Shown: positions 9,498 through 25,638, counted from the stretch's first letter. The stretch: 37,528 nucleotides of DNA from Anoxybacteroides voinovskiense (GCF_014196205.1 NZ_JACIDE010000030.1:1-37528), one strand, 5' to 3'. The notes: generated by a model not told the origin, from the letters alone. Translations and numbers: made by a program.

Positions 9498-10535
9498 GTG
9501 GCGGACGCATATAAACGAGCAGGAGTAGACATTGAGGCCGGATATAAAGCTGTATCGTTAATGAAAAAACACGTGCAAAAAACCGTTCGTCCGGAAGTAA
9601 TCGGTGGGCTTGGCGGGTTCGGCGGCATGTTTGATTTATCGAAATTTCGTTATGATGAGCCGGTGCTCGTATCAGGAACAGACGGGGTCGGCACAAAGTT
9701 AATGCTCGCGTTTTTGTTAGATAAACATGATACAATCGGCGTTGACTGTGTAGCGATGTGCGTCAACGATATCGTTGTGCAAGGGGCAGAGCCACTGTTT
9801 TTCCTCGATTATATCGCGTGCGGCAAAGCTGTTCCGGAAAAAATTGAGCAAATTGTGAAAGGTATTTCTGATGGCTGTGTACAAGCAGGCTGTGCGTTGG
9901 TTGGTGGAGAAACAGCGGAAATGCCGGGCATGTATCAAGAGGACGAGTATGATGTGGCAGGATTCGCCGTCGGCATTGCCGAGAAAGCGAAATTAATTAC
10001 AGGGGAAACGATTCAAGCGGGCGATGCGTTAATCGGGCTTGCCTCAAACGGCATTCATAGCAACGGGTATTCACTTGTGCGGAAAATTGTGTTAGAAGAA
10101 GCGCGGCTTGATTTGCAAGCAACATATGGTTTGTCGCTTCCGTTAGGCGAGGAATTGTTAAAGCCGACACGCATTTATGTCAAACCAGTGCTCTCCGTAC
10201 TGAAAGAGTTTCCGATCAAAGGAATGGCGCACATTACTGGCGGGGGATTTGTCGAAAATATTCCGCGCATGTTGCCGAAAGGGGTATGTGCAGAAATTGA
10301 TTACGGTTCTTGGCCGATTCCGCCGATTTTTGATTTGCTGCAGGAGAAAGGAAAGCTTGTCCGCCAAGAAATGTTTAATATTTTTAACATGGGCATCGGC
10401 TTAGTGATGGCGGTCGACAGCGAAGCGATCCAGCCGCTTCTCGAACGGCTCGAGCAACTTGGAGAGAAAGCATATTTAATCGGTCGCGTAAAACAAGGCG
10501 AAGGGGTCGTATTTGCAGGAGGGGCGATGGAATGA
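9498..10535 (+). CDS. purM: Phosphoribosylformylglycinamidine cyclo-ligase PurM
   Basis: PurM closes the imidazole ring, turning FGAM into AIR with ATP. The 345-residue protein has the family features GGFGGMFDL near residue 37, [11 protein letters not shown] near 55, [11 protein letters not shown] near 136 and [12 protein letters not shown] near 179. The start is GTG at 9498, placed 7 nt after AAAGGGGGA; the family N-terminus (A)[13 protein letters not shown] supports it. A 57-nt gap with no terminator separates it from purF. Its stop overlaps the purN ATG by 4 nt. Confidence 0.97.
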   Translation: MADAYKRAGVDIEAGYKAVSLMKKHVQKTVRPEVIGGLGGFGGMFDLSKFRYDEPVLVSGTDGVGTKLMLAFLLDKHDTIGVDCVAMCVNDIVVQGAEPLFFLDYIACGKAVPEKIEQIVKGISDGCVQAGCALVGGETAEMPGMYQEDEYDVAGFAVGIAEKAKLITGETIQAGDALIGLASNGIHSNGYSLVRKIVLEEARLDLQATYGLSLPLGEELLKPTRIYVKPVLSVLKEFPIKGMAHITGGGFVENIPRMLPKGVCAEIDYGSWPIPPIFDLLQEKGKLVRQEMFNIFNMGIGLVMAVDSEAIQPLLERLEQLGEKAYLIGRVKQGEGVVFAGGAME

Positions 10536-11102
10536 AGCTTGCGATATTTGCCTCTGGGAGCGGAACGAATTTTCAAGCGATTGTCGATGCCGTCAAACGT
10601 GGGGAACTAGCGATGGAAGTGGCGTTATTAGTATGCGACCGCCCCGAAGCAAAAGTGGTGGAGCGGGCGAAAAAAGAAGGGATTCCGACGTTTGTTTTTC
10701 GTCCGAAAGAATATGTGACAAAAGCGGATTTTGAACGTGACATTTTAGCGCAGCTTATCGCGCACGACATTGATTTTATTGCGTTGGCTGGCTATATGCG
10801 TTTAATCGGTCCGACGCTTCTTGCTGCTTACGACGGGCGAATCGTGAACATTCATCCGTCGTTGTTGCCAGCGTTTCCAGGAAAAGATGCGATTGGACAA
10901 GCGTACCGATATGGTGTCAAAATAACAGGTGTTACGGTGCACTATGTCGATGAAGGAATGGATACCGGACCGATTATTGCGCAACGAGCGGTTCTTATTG
11001 AAGAAGGGGAGTCGTTAGAAGAGGTGGAACAAAAAATTCACGCCATCGAACACGAACTATATCCAGCTGTATTAAAAACATTGCTTGAAAGGGTCGAAGC
11101 AA

Positions 11103-11110
<8 letters not shown>
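10532..11110 (+). CDS. purN: Phosphoribosylglycinamide formyltransferase PurN
   Basis: PurN passes a formyl group from 10-formyl-THF to GAR. The 192-residue protein has [12 protein letters not shown] at the N-terminus. The catalytic residues are N106 and H108 in [12 protein letters not shown] and D144 in DEGMDTGPI, exactly the numbering known for the E. coli enzyme. The ATGA overlap with purM and the 8-nt overlap with purH fit coupled translation. Confidence 0.97.
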
Positions 11111-13997
<2,887 letters not shown>

Positions 13998-14025
13998 ATC
14001 ATTCTCTCCTTGTTACATGGATTGG

Positions 14026-14053
14026 GGGTGTCCTAAATAGGGCACCCTTTTTA
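14026..14053 (+). terminator. Purine operon terminator
   Basis: GGGTGTCCT (14026-14034) pairs with AGGGCACCC (14039-14047) with one G-U pair and a 4-nt loop, followed by TTTTT. It lies about 95 nt after the purD stop, beyond the antisense small gene. Confidence 0.9.
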
Positions 14054-14059
14054 TTGAAT

Positions 14060-14214
14060 GGTAAGAAAGTATAAAATCTTACCATTAGGTGGAGCGCTGT
14101 CTAGCTCCAAGCGCCATCGGCTCGAGTCGCTCCGCCCCACGCTGCGGCGGCGAAGCCTCCTCGGTGGGGCTTGTGCGATCTTCGCCGATAGGCGGGCGCT
14201 TTGCGCTTTTCTTA
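14060..14214 (+). repeat. 155-bp structured dispersed repeat, copy 2
   Basis: This is the second copy of the repeat at 261-415, about 97% identical and in the same orientation. In this copy the opening hairpin is perfect (AATGGTAAGA/TCTTACCATT), where copy 1 has a G-U pair. It again lies at the 3' side of a leftward gene. GC content and folding are far above the flanks. Confidence 0.9.
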
Positions 14215-14265
14215 TATCTAAATTTAACCTATTTTGTATGAAAGATGAATTTCTAAATGCATTTT

Positions 14266-14511
14266 TTATGTGGGATTCGCCACTCCTGTTTCTTCTTTCT
14301 TTTCTTCTGCTTGTTGGTATTTTTCGAATATAGCGGTTAGCGGACAAAAACGAGTAATTCCTTCCGCTACTTTCATAGCAGCTAGCATCGCTATTACTAC
14401 ATATGAATCACGCCACGGACGTTTCACCATCTTCGCTGTTGCCCAAGCAAGCAATGTCAACCCGCACGTAATTCGAATCAAGGCGTTTCCAATTCCGATG
14501 TTTACTTTCAT
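14266..14511 (-). CDS. DUF2892/YgaP-like inner membrane protein
   Basis: The 81-residue protein has two hydrophobic segments (about 8-27 and 35-50), with the family layout NIGIGNALIRITCGLTLLAW followed by ITRFCPLTAIF. The latter corresponds to the G-x-CPLY-x-x-L end of the YgaP transmembrane domain family. The start at 14511 lies 7 nt after AGGAGG. No rhodanese domain is fused here, unlike in YgaP itself. The gene is divergent from yerA. The dispersed repeat lies downstream, 51 bp beyond the stop. Function unknown; membrane location is inferred from hydropathy. Confidence 0.82.
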   Translation of the reverse strand: MKVNIGIGNALIRITCGLTLLAWATAKMVKRPWRDSYVVIAMLAAMKVAEGITRFCPLTAIFEKYQQAEEKKEETGVANPT

Positions 14512-14534
14512 GTTTTTTCCTCCTCATTTTTTGT

Positions 14535-14579
14535 TTGTGAAAATGACTTTAATGCGGTAAAATGGTTACATGGTACAAT
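14535..14579 (+). promoter_or_regulatory. Candidate promoter(s) for yerA
   Basis: TTGTGA (14535-14540), 17 bp, then TAAAAT (14558-14563) is a good sigma-A match. A second possibility is an extended -10, TGGTACAAT, at 14571-14579. Either would give a short leader before the ATG at 14607. Confidence 0.55.
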
Positions 14580-14606
14580 TTAGGAAACAAAGGAACGGGG
14601 ATGGAC

Positions 14607-16346
14607 ATGGCAGAACAACGATACCGCTGGAGTAGCGAGCAGCTTCGCGAGCAATTGGCGATTATCGATGGAAAACGATCGCCGGAGAAAGTGCTGACGA
14701 ACGCTACTTATTTGCACACTTATTTGCACCAATGGAAAAAAGGGAACATTTGGATTGATCAAGACCGCATCGTGTATGTTGGCGAGCGGCTACCGAGCAA
14801 GCTAGAACAGTGCGAAGTGATCGATTGCAGCGGCTATTATTTAGTCCCAGGGTATATCGAGCCACATGCGCATCCATTTCAGTTATATAATCCCCAGACG
14901 TTTGCGGAATATGCAGCCAAATGGGGAACGACGACCATCATTAATGACAACTTAATGCTGGTATTACAATTGTCTAAAAAGAAAGCGTTTTCTTTTTTGC
15001 GCGCTGCTGAATCGTTTCCAGTGACGATGTATTGGTGGTGTCGTTTTGATGGACAAACCGAACTAGAAAACGAGGAAGAGAAGTTTTCGTATGCGGCAAT
15101 AAAAGAATGGTTACGACAAAAAACGGTTGTGCAAGGAGGCGAGTTGACCGGATGGCCACGGCTTCTTGCTGGTGATGATGCGATGCTTTATTGGATTCAA
15201 GAAGCAAAGCAAATGAAAAAACAAATCGAAGGCCATTTTCCTGGCGCTTCGGAGAAAACGCTTACAAAGATGATGCTTATCGGTGCGGACTGCGACCATG
15301 AGGCGATGACAGGAAAAGAAGTGTATGAACGGCTATTGCACGGATATACGGTGTCGCTTCGCTACTCGTCGATTCGCCCAGACTTGCCGGTGTTGTTGGA
15401 AGAAATGAAAGCGTTAGGTATTGGGCAATACGACCGCTTGATTTTTACGACGGACGGCTCAACCCCATCGTTTTACGAACATGGGATCATTGATCAAATG
15501 ATTCGCCTTGCGATAGAAAAAGGGGTGCCAATTATCGACGCTTACCAAATGGCGACAGTGAACGTCGCACGCCATTATCAGATGGAGCATTTGCACGGTT
15601 CAATTACAACAGGACGGATTGCCCATATTAACTTTTTACAGGCGCCAGATGACCCGACACCGGTTAGCGTGCTAGCGAAAGGGCAGTGGGTGAAACGGGA
15701 TGGTTATTCGAAAGCGGTTTCTTCTCTCGACTGGGGAGCGTTTGGCATGGCGCCACTTCGCCTAACGTGGCAGCTTTCGCTTGATGATTTGCAGTTTTCG
15801 ATGCCGTTAGGAATGTATATGGAAAACTCCGTCATTATGCGCCCGTACTCTATTTCCATTGATACATCGCACGACGAATTATCGACTGCCCATGATGAAA
15901 GCTTTTTCATGCTTGTCGATCGAAACGGAAAATGGCGAGTGAATACGGTCGTGAAAGGGTTCGCAACGCACGTGAAAGGGCTTGCTAGTTCCTACTCGAA
16001 TACGGGTGATTTATTGATCATTGGAAAAAGTAAACGCGATATGTTGCTGGCGTTCCAGCGCATGAACGAAATTGGTGGAGGCATTGTGCTTGTGGAAGAC
16101 GGGGAAGTCATTCATGAAATTCCGCTACCGCTTGGCGGGGTGATGTCGACGAAACCGGTCGAAGAACTGATGATGGAAGAAAAACGATTGAAAACGATGT
16201 TAGCCGAAAGAGGGTACCGTTTTGCCGATCCGGTGTATTCGCTTTTGTTTTTCCAATCGACGCATTTGCCGTATATTCGTATTACGCCAAAAGGAATTTA
16301 TGATGTCATGAACAAAACAATACTCTTTCCGTCGATAATGCGTTAA
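14607..16346 (+). CDS. yerA: Adenine-deaminase-like amidohydrolase YerA
   Basis: This 579-residue amidohydrolase-superfamily protein resembles B. subtilis YerA throughout (MAEQRYRWSSEQLRE; QLYNPQTFAEYA; GHFPGASEKTL). Metal ligands are expected at H87 and H89 in IEPHAHPF, in GHFPGAS, in CDHEAMTG and in FTTDGSTPSF. The ATG at 14607 matches the family N-terminus; an in-frame ATG at 14601 is also possible after GGAACGGGG. The protein is related to adenine deaminase AdeC, which is encoded separately at 27426-29138. Sequence alone does not show whether YerA deaminates adenine, so its substrate is open. The location between the purine operon and yerB-yerC is conserved in Bacillus. Confidence 0.88.
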   Translation: MAEQRYRWSSEQLREQLAIIDGKRSPEKVLTNATYLHTYLHQWKKGNIWIDQDRIVYVGERLPSKLEQCEVIDCSGYYLVPGYIEPHAHPFQLYNPQTFAEYAAKWGTTTIINDNLMLVLQLSKKKAFSFLRAAESFPVTMYWWCRFDGQTELENEEEKFSYAAIKEWLRQKTVVQGGELTGWPRLLAGDDAMLYWIQEAKQMKKQIEGHFPGASEKTLTKMMLIGADCDHEAMTGKEVYERLLHGYTVSLRYSSIRPDLPVLLEEMKALGIGQYDRLIFTTDGSTPSFYEHGIIDQMIRLAIEKGVPIIDAYQMATVNVARHYQMEHLHGSITTGRIAHINFLQAPDDPTPVSVLAKGQWVKRDGYSKAVSSLDWGAFGMAPLRLTWQLSLDDLQFSMPLGMYMENSVIMRPYSISIDTSHDELSTAHDESFFMLVDRNGKWRVNTVVKGFATHVKGLASSYSNTGDLLIIGKSKRDMLLAFQRMNEIGGGIVLVEDGEVIHEIPLPLGGVMSTKPVEELMMEEKRLKTMLAERGYRFADPVYSLLFFQSTHLPYIRITPKGIYDVMNKTILFPSIMR

Positions 16347-16374
16347 AATATAAAAGAAAAAGGTTGTGTGAGCA

Positions 16375-17382
16375 TTGAAGCGGTGGATACTTGCGATCAT
16401 TAGTGTACTTTTATTTAGCGGCTGTGCGAAACAAGAACAACCAAAGGAACGAACTGCTCCAGTGGAAGAAACGCCAAAGCAAGAAGAGAGTACGCCGAAA
16501 CAAACGTTTGTTTTTCCGCTGACAGGGAAACTTACAGAAACGAAACCAACTCATCGGGCAGTAGCGGTGATGATTAACAACCATCCGAAAGCAAGGCCGC
16601 AGTCGGGATTACCGAAAGCGGACATCGTGTATGAAGTATTAGCGGAAGGGGATTTGACGCGTTTTTTAGCCATTTTCCAAAGCGAATTTCCAGAAAAGGT
16701 CGGACCGGTTCGCAGCGCGCGTGATTATTACATTGAATTAAGCAAAGGGTTCGACGCTTTGTACATTTGCCACGGCTGGAGCCCAGAAGCGAAGCAAATG
16801 CTCGAATCAGGGGCGACTGATTATTTGAATGGATTGTTTTATGACGGAACGTTATTTAAGCGTGCTTCGTTCCGTAAAGCGCCCCACAACTCCTATATTA
16901 CGTTTGCGAACATTGAAAAAGGGGCAATAGAAAAAGGATATGCACTTGAAGAAAATATCGAGCCGTTGCCGTTTTTTGAAAACGAAGGGGACGGACAGCC
17001 GGCGAAACAAGTGGAAATTGCCTATTCTCGCCAAGCATACGCTCGCGTGCAATATATGTACATCCCAGAGAAAAAAGGGTATTTCCGGTATAGTGCAGGA
17101 GAACAAACAATGGATTATGATACGCACGAGCCTGTGTTTGTGCAAAATGTGTTTGTCGTCGCAGCCAAGCACACGATTAGTGACAGCTACGGTCGCCGCG
17201 ATATTGATTTAACATCAGGCGGAAAAGGGTATTTGTTTCAAAACGGAACCGTGCGGGCTGTCGAATGGAAAAATGTCAACGGTCGTCTATTGCCGTATGA
17301 AAATGGGGTGCCGGTCGGGTTTGTGCCGGGGAAAACGTGGGTAAATATTGTGCCGCAGCTAGACATTGTGCAATATCATTAA
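16375..17382 (+). CDS. yerB: DUF3048 lipoprotein YerB
   Basis: The 335-residue predicted lipoprotein has a signal peptide (KRWILAIISVLLFSGC) with lipobox cysteine C17, a Pro/Glu/Lys-rich linker (about 19-45), then the two-part DUF3048 domain (VAVMINNHPKARPQSGLPKA; PVRSARDYYIELSKG; KAPHNSYI; and a C-terminal part ending GKTWVNIVPQ). The start is TTG at 16375 with only a weak AAGG upstream. It is the only start that places the charged n-region before the hydrophobic core. It should be anchored on the outer face of the cell membrane. Molecular function is unknown. It is followed closely by yerC. Confidence 0.85.
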   Translation: MKRWILAIISVLLFSGCAKQEQPKERTAPVEETPKQEESTPKQTFVFPLTGKLTETKPTHRAVAVMINNHPKARPQSGLPKADIVYEVLAEGDLTRFLAIFQSEFPEKVGPVRSARDYYIELSKGFDALYICHGWSPEAKQMLESGATDYLNGLFYDGTLFKRASFRKAPHNSYITFANIEKGAIEKGYALEENIEPLPFFENEGDGQPAKQVEIAYSRQAYARVQYMYIPEKKGYFRYSAGEQTMDYDTHEPVFVQNVFVVAAKHTISDSYGRRDIDLTSGGKGYLFQNGTVRAVEWKNVNGRLLPYENGVPVGFVPGKTWVNIVPQLDIVQYH

Positions 17383-17396
17383 TGGAGGGTAAAAAA

Positions 17397-17705
17397 ATGC
17401 AAATTGATAAACTGAGAGGAAGAGAAGTGGATCAGTTGTTTAAGGCGATTTTGTCGCTTCGCGATCTAGAAGAATGTTATCGCTTTTTTGATGATTTATG
17501 TACGGTCAATGAAATTCAGTCCTTAGCGCAGCGATTAGAAGTAGCGCGCATGCTTCGTGAAGGGTATACGTACCATAAAATTGAAACAGAAACTGGTGCG
17601 AGCACAGCGACGATTTCGCGTGTGAAACGATGCTTAAATTACGGAAACGATGCGTATGGAATGGCGCTTGATCGCATTAAAGAGGAAACGAACCATGTAT
17701 CATAA
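17397..17705 (+). CDS. yerC: TrpR-related DNA-binding protein YerC
   Basis: The 102-residue protein belongs to the YerC/YecD family with a TrpR-like fold. RGREVDQLFKAILSL and CTVNEIQSLAQRLEVARML are followed by the helix-turn-helix YHKIETETGASTATISRVKR (59-78). The start at 17397 has GGAGGG at 17384-17389; upstream in-frame codons lie in yerB. Its target genes cannot be read from the sequence. Its terminator directly follows at 17704-17735. It probably shares a transcript with yerB. Confidence 0.93.
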   Translation: MQIDKLRGREVDQLFKAILSLRDLEECYRFFDDLCTVNEIQSLAQRLEVARMLREGYTYHKIETETGASTATISRVKRCLNYGNDAYGMALDRIKEETNHVS

Positions 17706-17735
17706 GGAGCATTCTTGACGGATGCTCCTTTTTTG
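17704..17735 (+). terminator. Terminator after yerC
   Basis: AAGGAGCAT (17704-17712) pairs with ATGCTCCTT (17722-17730), followed by TTTT. It overlaps the yerC stop region and separates yerBC from the pcrB operon. Confidence 0.9.
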
Positions 17736-17754
17736 GCGGAAACTAGGGGAGTTT

Positions 17755-17763
17755 TGCTATAAT
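17755..17763 (+). promoter_or_regulatory. Extended -10 promoter for the pcrB operon
   Basis: TGCTATAAT is a perfect extended -10 (TATAAT at 17758-17763 with an upstream TG). No good -35 hexamer is present at 17 bp, which extended -10 promoters can do without. Confidence 0.7.
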
Positions 17764-17796
17764 GAAATGATGGAGAGAATTAATGGAGGGTTTCGT

Positions 17797-18486
17797 ATGT
17801 ACGATGTTCGAAAGTGGCGCCACGTATTTAAGTTAGATCCGAATAAAGCGATTAGCGATGAGGCGCTAGAGCGTGTTTGTGAGTCTGGAACAGATGCGGT
17901 CATCGTCGGTGGAACGGATGGAGTGACACTTGAAAACGTGCTAGAATTAATGGCGCGCATTCGTCGATTTTCCGTTCCGTGCGTATTAGAAATCGCGAAT
18001 GTCGAGGCGGTGACACCGGGATTTGATTTTTATTTTATCCCGACGGTGTTAAATAGCCGACAGACGAAATGGATGATGGGGCTGCATCACGAAGCGATGA
18101 AACAATTTGGTGAACTCATGAATTGGGACGAAATTTTGATGGAAGGGTATTGCATTTTAAATCCAGAATGCAAAGCAGCCGTGTTGACCGAAGCGAATGC
18201 GGATCTTGCCGATGAAGATGTCGTTGCCTATGCTCGGATTGCAGAGAATATGTATAAACTGCCAATTTTTTATTTAGAGTACAGCGGAACGTACGGAAAC
18301 GTACAAACGGTGCAGCAAGTAAAGCAAGCATTAAATCATACGCAGCTGTTTTATGGCGGAGGCATTGAGACGCCAGAGCAAGCAAAGGAAATGTCGCAAT
18401 ATGCGGATACGATTGTCGTTGGTAATGCGGTGTATCGTGATTTATCGCGAGCGATCGCAACCGTACAGGCGGTTAAAGTTGTTTGA
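17797..18486 (+). CDS. pcrB: Heptaprenylglyceryl phosphate synthase PcrB
   Basis: PcrB attaches heptaprenyl diphosphate to sn-glycerol-1-phosphate, an archaeal-type ether lipid step known in Bacillaceae. The 229-residue TIM-barrel protein shows [10 protein letters not shown] near residue 8, [26 protein letters not shown], the signature [37 protein letters not shown] and IVVGNAVY at the phosphate site. GGAGGG lies 6 nt before the ATG at 17797. It starts the operon with pcrA and ligA, as in B. subtilis. Confidence 0.95.
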   Translation: MYDVRKWRHVFKLDPNKAISDEALERVCESGTDAVIVGGTDGVTLENVLELMARIRRFSVPCVLEIANVEAVTPGFDFYFIPTVLNSRQTKWMMGLHHEAMKQFGELMNWDEILMEGYCILNPECKAAVLTEANADLADEDVVAYARIAENMYKLPIFYLEYSGTYGNVQTVQQVKQALNHTQLFYGGGIETPEQAKEMSQYADTIVVGNAVYRDLSRAIATVQAVKVV

Positions 18487-18537
18487 GGAGAAAAAATGTA
18501 GTAAAATAGAACAAATGTTTGTATGGTGGTGATTTCG

Positions 18538-20703
18538 TTGAGTTTTTTGTCAAATAAACTCCTCGCTAATTTAAATCCAGAGCAACAAGAGGCGGTGCGG
18601 ACGACGGAAGGTCCGCTTTTAATTATGGCGGGAGCGGGAAGCGGAAAAACGCGCGTATTAACGCACCGCATTGCGTATTTAATGGCAGAAAAACATGTAG
18701 CCCCTTGGAATATTTTGGCGATTACATTTACAAATAAAGCAGCTCGCGAGATGAAAGAGCGCGTGCAAGCGCTTGTCGGGGGAGCAGCGGAAGACATTTG
18801 GATTTCGACATTTCATTCGATGTGTGTGCGCATTTTGCGCCGCGATGTAGACCGTATTGGCATTAACCGAAATTTTTCGATTTTGGATACAACTGACCAG
18901 CTATCGGTCATTAAACATATTTTAAGCGAGAAAAATATTGACCCGAAAAAATTTGACCCACGCGCTATTTTAGGCACCATCAGCAGTGCGAAAAATGAAT
19001 TGCTTTCGCCAGAGCAATTTGCTAAAAAAATAGGAAGCTATTATGAAAAAATCGCAAGCGATGTGTATACAGAGTACCAGCAGCGGTTACTTCGCAACCA
19101 CGCCCTTGATTTTGACGATTTAATTATGACGACTGTTCATCTATTCGAACGCGTTCCTGAAGTGCTAGAGCATTACCAATACAAATTTCAATACATTCAT
19201 ATCGATGAGTACCAAGATACGAACAAAGCGCAATACAGGCTAGTGAAGATGCTGGCGGAAAAGTTGCAAAATATTTGCGTCGTCGGTGATTCAGACCAGT
19301 CGATTTATCGCTGGCGTGGCGCAGACATTCAAAACATTTTATCGTTTGAAAACGATTATCCGAAGGCGAAAGTGATTTTGCTTGAACAAAATTATCGTTC
19401 GACGAAGCGCATTTTGCAGGCAGCGAATGAAGTCATCAAAAACAACTACAATCGCAAGCCGAAAAAGCTATGGACGGAAAATCCAGAGGGAAAAAAAATT
19501 GTTTATTACGACGCAATGAGCGAGGCAGATGAAGCACAATTTGTTGTCGGCAAAATTAAAGAGTATGTCGAATCTGGTAAACGCTGTTATGCAGATTTTG
19601 CCGTTTTGTATCGCACAAACGCCCAGTCGCGGATGATCGAGGAAATGTTATTGAAAGCGAACATTCCGTACAAAATCGTGGGCGGATTGAAATTCTATGA
19701 CCGAAAAGAAATTAAAGACCTTTTGGCATACTTGCGGTTGATTGCTAATCCGAACGATGACATTAGTTTCACAAGAATTATTAATGTGCCGAAGCGAGGC
19801 ATCGGTGCTTCATCGCTCGAAAAAATTTCTCGATATGCCACCGAAAACGGCATTTCTTTATTTCAAGCGCTTGGCGAACTCGAAGAAATCGGGCTAAGTG
19901 CGCGTATTGCTGCACCGCTTACTGAGTTTCGCCGGCAAATCGAGCATTGGGGACAAATGCAGGAGTTTTTATCGGTGACAGAGCTTGTCGAAGACGTATT
20001 AGAAAAATCAGGCTACCGCGATATGTTGCGTGCGGAGAAAACGCTGGAAGCGCAAAGCCGCCTCGAAAACATTGACGAGTTTTTATCGGTAACGAAGCAT
20101 TTTGAAAATGTCAATGAAGACAAATCGCTCATCGCTTTTTTAACGGACTTGGCGTTAGTGTCCGACATCGACCAACTGAATGCGCCGGAGGAAAAAGAAA
20201 GCGAAGCAGTTGTACTAATGACGCTTCATTCGGCAAAAGGACTCGAATTTCCGGTCGTCTTTTTAATCGGCATGGAAGAAGGGATTTTCCCGCATAGCCG
20301 CTCGATTGACAATGAAGAAGAAATGGAGGAGGAGCGGCGTTTGGCGTATGTTGGCATTACACGCGCAGAAGAAGAACTGTTTATTACAAGCGCCCAAATG
20401 CGGACGTTGTTTGGCAGAACAACGATAAACCCATTGTCTCGCTTTGTGATGGAAATTCCGGACGAACTCGTCGAACAAGTGCATAAAAAAGCATGGACGC
20501 CAAAAGCGGCGACGGCACGAACGGCTACAGCTACCACGAAAGATTGGAAAGTAGGCGACAAAGTCGAACATAAAAAGTGGGGAATGGGCACAATTGTCAG
20601 CGTGCGCGGGGAAGGGGATGACCTTGAACTCGATGTCGCTTTCCCAAGTCCAACCGGTATTAAACGTCTATTGGCTCAATTTGCCCCAATTACAAAGGTG
20701 TGA
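18538..20703 (+). CDS. pcrA: ATP-dependent DNA helicase PcrA (UvrD/Rep family)
   Basis: PcrA is the essential SF1A 3'-5' helicase of Gram-positive bacteria, involved in repair, plasmid rolling-circle replication and clearing of RecA filaments. The 721-residue protein contains the Walker A motif AGAGSGKT with K37, [10 protein letters not shown] (Ia), the Walker B motif [21 protein letters not shown] (III), LEQNYRST (IV), [13 protein letters not shown] (V) and [13 protein letters not shown] (VI). The C-terminal Tudor-like part, [18 protein letters not shown], is also present and is thought to bind RNA polymerase. The TTG at 18538, preceded by GGTGGTGA, is chosen because it gives the lysine number K37 known for the Geobacillus enzyme. 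An ATG at 18523 would add five residues. Confidence 0.96.
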   Translation: MSFLSNKLLANLNPEQQEAVRTTEGPLLIMAGAGSGKTRVLTHRIAYLMAEKHVAPWNILAITFTNKAAREMKERVQALVGGAAEDIWISTFHSMCVRILRRDVDRIGINRNFSILDTTDQLSVIKHILSEKNIDPKKFDPRAILGTISSAKNELLSPEQFAKKIGSYYEKIASDVYTEYQQRLLRNHALDFDDLIMTTVHLFERVPEVLEHYQYKFQYIHIDEYQDTNKAQYRLVKMLAEKLQNICVVGDSDQSIYRWRGADIQNILSFENDYPKAKVILLEQNYRSTKRILQAANEVIKNNYNRKPKKLWTENPEGKKIVYYDAMSEADEAQFVVGKIKEYVESGKRCYADFAVLYRTNAQSRMIEEMLLKANIPYKIVGGLKFYDRKEIKDLLAYLRLIANPNDDISFTRIINVPKRGIGASSLEKISRYATENGISLFQALGELEEIGLSARIAAPLTEFRRQIEHWGQMQEFLSVTELVEDVLEKSGYRDMLRAEKTLEAQSRLENIDEFLSVTKHFENVNEDKSLIAFLTDLALVSDIDQLNAPEEKESEAVVLMTLHSAKGLEFPVVFLIGMEEGIFPHSRSIDNEEEMEEERRLAYVGITRAEEELFITSAQMRTLFGRTTINPLSRFVMEIPDELVEQVHKKAWTPKAATARTATATTKDWKVGDKVEHKKWGMGTIVSVRGEGDDLELDVAFPSPTGIKRLLAQFAPITKV

Positions 20704-23879
<3,176 letters not shown>

Positions 23880-23888
23880 TGCTTGCGA

Positions 23889-23917
23889 TTGAATAAGTAC
23901 AGCATATTCGTTAGAAT
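23889..23917 (+). promoter_or_regulatory. Candidate promoter for rocA
   Basis: TTGAAT (23889-23894), 17 bp, then TAGAAT (23912-23917). Transcription would begin near 23924, just before the cre-like site. Confidence 0.55.
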
Positions 23918-23930
23918 GATAAATGTGGGT

Positions 23931-23944
23931 TGTAAACGTTTTTA
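23931..23944 (+). promoter_or_regulatory. cre-like CcpA operator candidate
   Basis: TGTAAACGTTTTTA matches the catabolite-responsive element pattern TGWNANCGNTNWCA at all but one fixed position. It lies about 14 bp after the -10, where CcpA binding would block transcription. CcpA control of amino-acid catabolism is known in Bacillus; this site is an inference. Confidence 0.5.
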
Positions 23945-23967
23945 ATTTTCGCAAAGGGGGCTTATAA

Positions 23968-25515
23968 ATGGTACAACCTTATAAACATGAACCATTTACC
24001 GATTTTACAGTAGAAACGAACAAAAAAGCGTTTGAAGAAGGGTTGAAAACGGTACAAGCTTATCTCGGTCAAGATTATCCGCTTGTCATTGGCGGCGAAC
24101 GAATCATGACAGAAGATAAAATTGTTTCGATCAATCCAGCGAATAAAACAGAGGTTGTTGGTCGCGTAGCGAAAGCGAATAAAGATTTAGCGGAAAAAGC
24201 GATGCAAGCAGCGGATGCAGCGTTTAAATGGTGGAGCAAAACGAAGCCAGAAATGCGCGCAGACATTTTGTTCCGCGCCGCAGCGATTGTGCGTCGCCGT
24301 AAACATGAGTTTTCCGCATTGCTTGTGAAAGAAGCAGGAAAACCATGGAAAGAAGCGGATGCCGATACAGCAGAAGCAATTGACTTTATGGAATATTATG
24401 CACGTCAAATGTTGAAATTAAAAGATGGCATTCCGGTGGAGAGTCGTCCAGGAGAAACAAACCGTTTCTTCTACATTCCGCTTGGCGTTGGCGTCGTCAT
24501 TTCGCCATGGAACTTCCCGTTTGCGATTATGGCAGGAACGACGGTTGCGGCGCTTGTGACAGGAAATACGGTGTTGTTAAAACCAGCAAGTGCAACGCCA
24601 GTGGTAGCGTATAAATTCGTGGAAGTGTTAGAAGAAGCAGGGCTTCCAGCAGGTGTATTAAACTACATCCCAGGAAGCGGTGCGGAAGTAGGCGATTATT
24701 TAGTCGACCATCCGCGCACTCGCTTCATTAGCTTCACAGGTTCTCGCGACGTCGGTATCCGCATTTACGAGCGTGCGGCTAAAGTGCATCCAGGACAACT
24801 TTGGCTCAAGCGCGTCATCGCAGAAATGGGCGGAAAAGACACAATTGTGGTCGACAAAGAAGCAGATTTAGAATTAGCTGCGCAATCCATCGTCGCATCC
24901 GCTTTTGGCTTCTCTGGGCAAAAATGTTCGGCATGCTCGCGTGTTGTCGCGCTTGAAGACGTGTATGACCAAGTATTAAACCGCGTTGTCGAGTTAACAA
25001 AGCAATTAAAAGTCGGCAATCCAGAAGAACAAAGCACATTTATGGGACCGGTGATTGACCAATCGGCGTACAACAAAATTATGGAATACATTGAAATCGG
25101 CAAGCAAGAAGGCAAGCTGATGACAGGCGGCGAAGGAGACGACTCCAAAGGCTTCTTCATCCAGCCAACGGTGTTTGCCGATGTCGATCCGAAAGCGCGC
25201 CTCATGCAAGAGGAAATCTTCGGTCCAGTCGTTGCTTTCACAAAAGCGAAAGACTTCGACCATGCGCTGGAAATCGCGAACAACACAGAATACGGCTTAA
25301 CAGGTGCCGTCATTTCGAAAAACCGCTTTAACCTAGAAAAAGCGCGTGAAGAGTTCCATGTCGGTAACCTTTACTTTAACCGCGGTTGCACAGGCGCGAT
25401 CGTCGGTTACCATCCATTTGGCGGGTTCAATATGTCCGGCACAGACTCGAAAGCAGGCGGACCAGACTACTTACTGCTTCATATGCAAGCAAAAACAGTA
25501 TCCGAAATGTTTTAA
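23968..25515 (+). CDS. rocA: L-glutamate gamma-semialdehyde dehydrogenase (RocA/PruA type)
   Basis: The enzyme oxidises glutamate semialdehyde (pyrroline-5-carboxylate) to glutamate with NAD+, completing proline and arginine breakdown. The 515-residue protein is the single-function Gram-positive form. The cofactor region is [18 protein letters not shown] (173-190), the general base E286 is in AEMGGKD, and the nucleophile C320 is in [12 protein letters not shown]. The start at 23968 follows AAAGGGGG. No proline dehydrogenase gene is adjacent, so substrate comes from genes elsewhere. The codons are strongly biased toward preferred synonyms at the 3' half, suggesting high expression. A terminator follows. 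Confidence 0.95.
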   Translation: MVQPYKHEPFTDFTVETNKKAFEEGLKTVQAYLGQDYPLVIGGERIMTEDKIVSINPANKTEVVGRVAKANKDLAEKAMQAADAAFKWWSKTKPEMRADILFRAAAIVRRRKHEFSALLVKEAGKPWKEADADTAEAIDFMEYYARQMLKLKDGIPVESRPGETNRFFYIPLGVGVVISPWNFPFAIMAGTTVAALVTGNTVLLKPASATPVVAYKFVEVLEEAGLPAGVLNYIPGSGAEVGDYLVDHPRTRFISFTGSRDVGIRIYERAAKVHPGQLWLKRVIAEMGGKDTIVVDKEADLELAAQSIVASAFGFSGQKCSACSRVVALEDVYDQVLNRVVELTKQLKVGNPEEQSTFMGPVIDQSAYNKIMEYIEIGKQEGKLMTGGEGDDSKGFFIQPTVFADVDPKARLMQEEIFGPVVAFTKAKDFDHALEIANNTEYGLTGAVISKNRFNLEKAREEFHVGNLYFNRGCTGAIVGYHPFGGFNMSGTDSKAGGPDYLLLHMQAKTVSEMF

Positions 25516-25519
25516 TGGA

Positions 25520-25554
25520 AAACCCCTCTTGGCGAAAATGCTAAGAGGGGTTTC
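25520..25554 (+). terminator. Terminator after rocA
   Basis: AACCCCTCTT (25521-25530) pairs perfectly with AAGAGGGGTT (25543-25552), and TTTC follows. The T tract is short, but the stem is strong and directly follows the stop codon. Confidence 0.82.
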
Positions 25555-25585
25555 ACATATGAACGTTAAGATAAGAGTGATAGGG

Positions 25586-25591
25586 TATAAT
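25586..25591 (+). promoter_or_regulatory. -10 element of the nucleotidyltransferase-HEPN gene
   Basis: TATAAT lies 48 bp before the TTG start and after the rocA terminator. No convincing -35 hexamer is seen, so strength cannot be judged. Confidence 0.45.
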
Positions 25592-25638
25592 GAAGAAAAA
25601 CATCTTTCATATGATATAGAAGTGGGTGGTGATGGGCG

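Noticed and set aside
24765-25313. Leftward open frame of 182 codons opposite rocA
   Set aside because: The composition is a mirror of the rocA codons; no ribosome site or recognisable domain.
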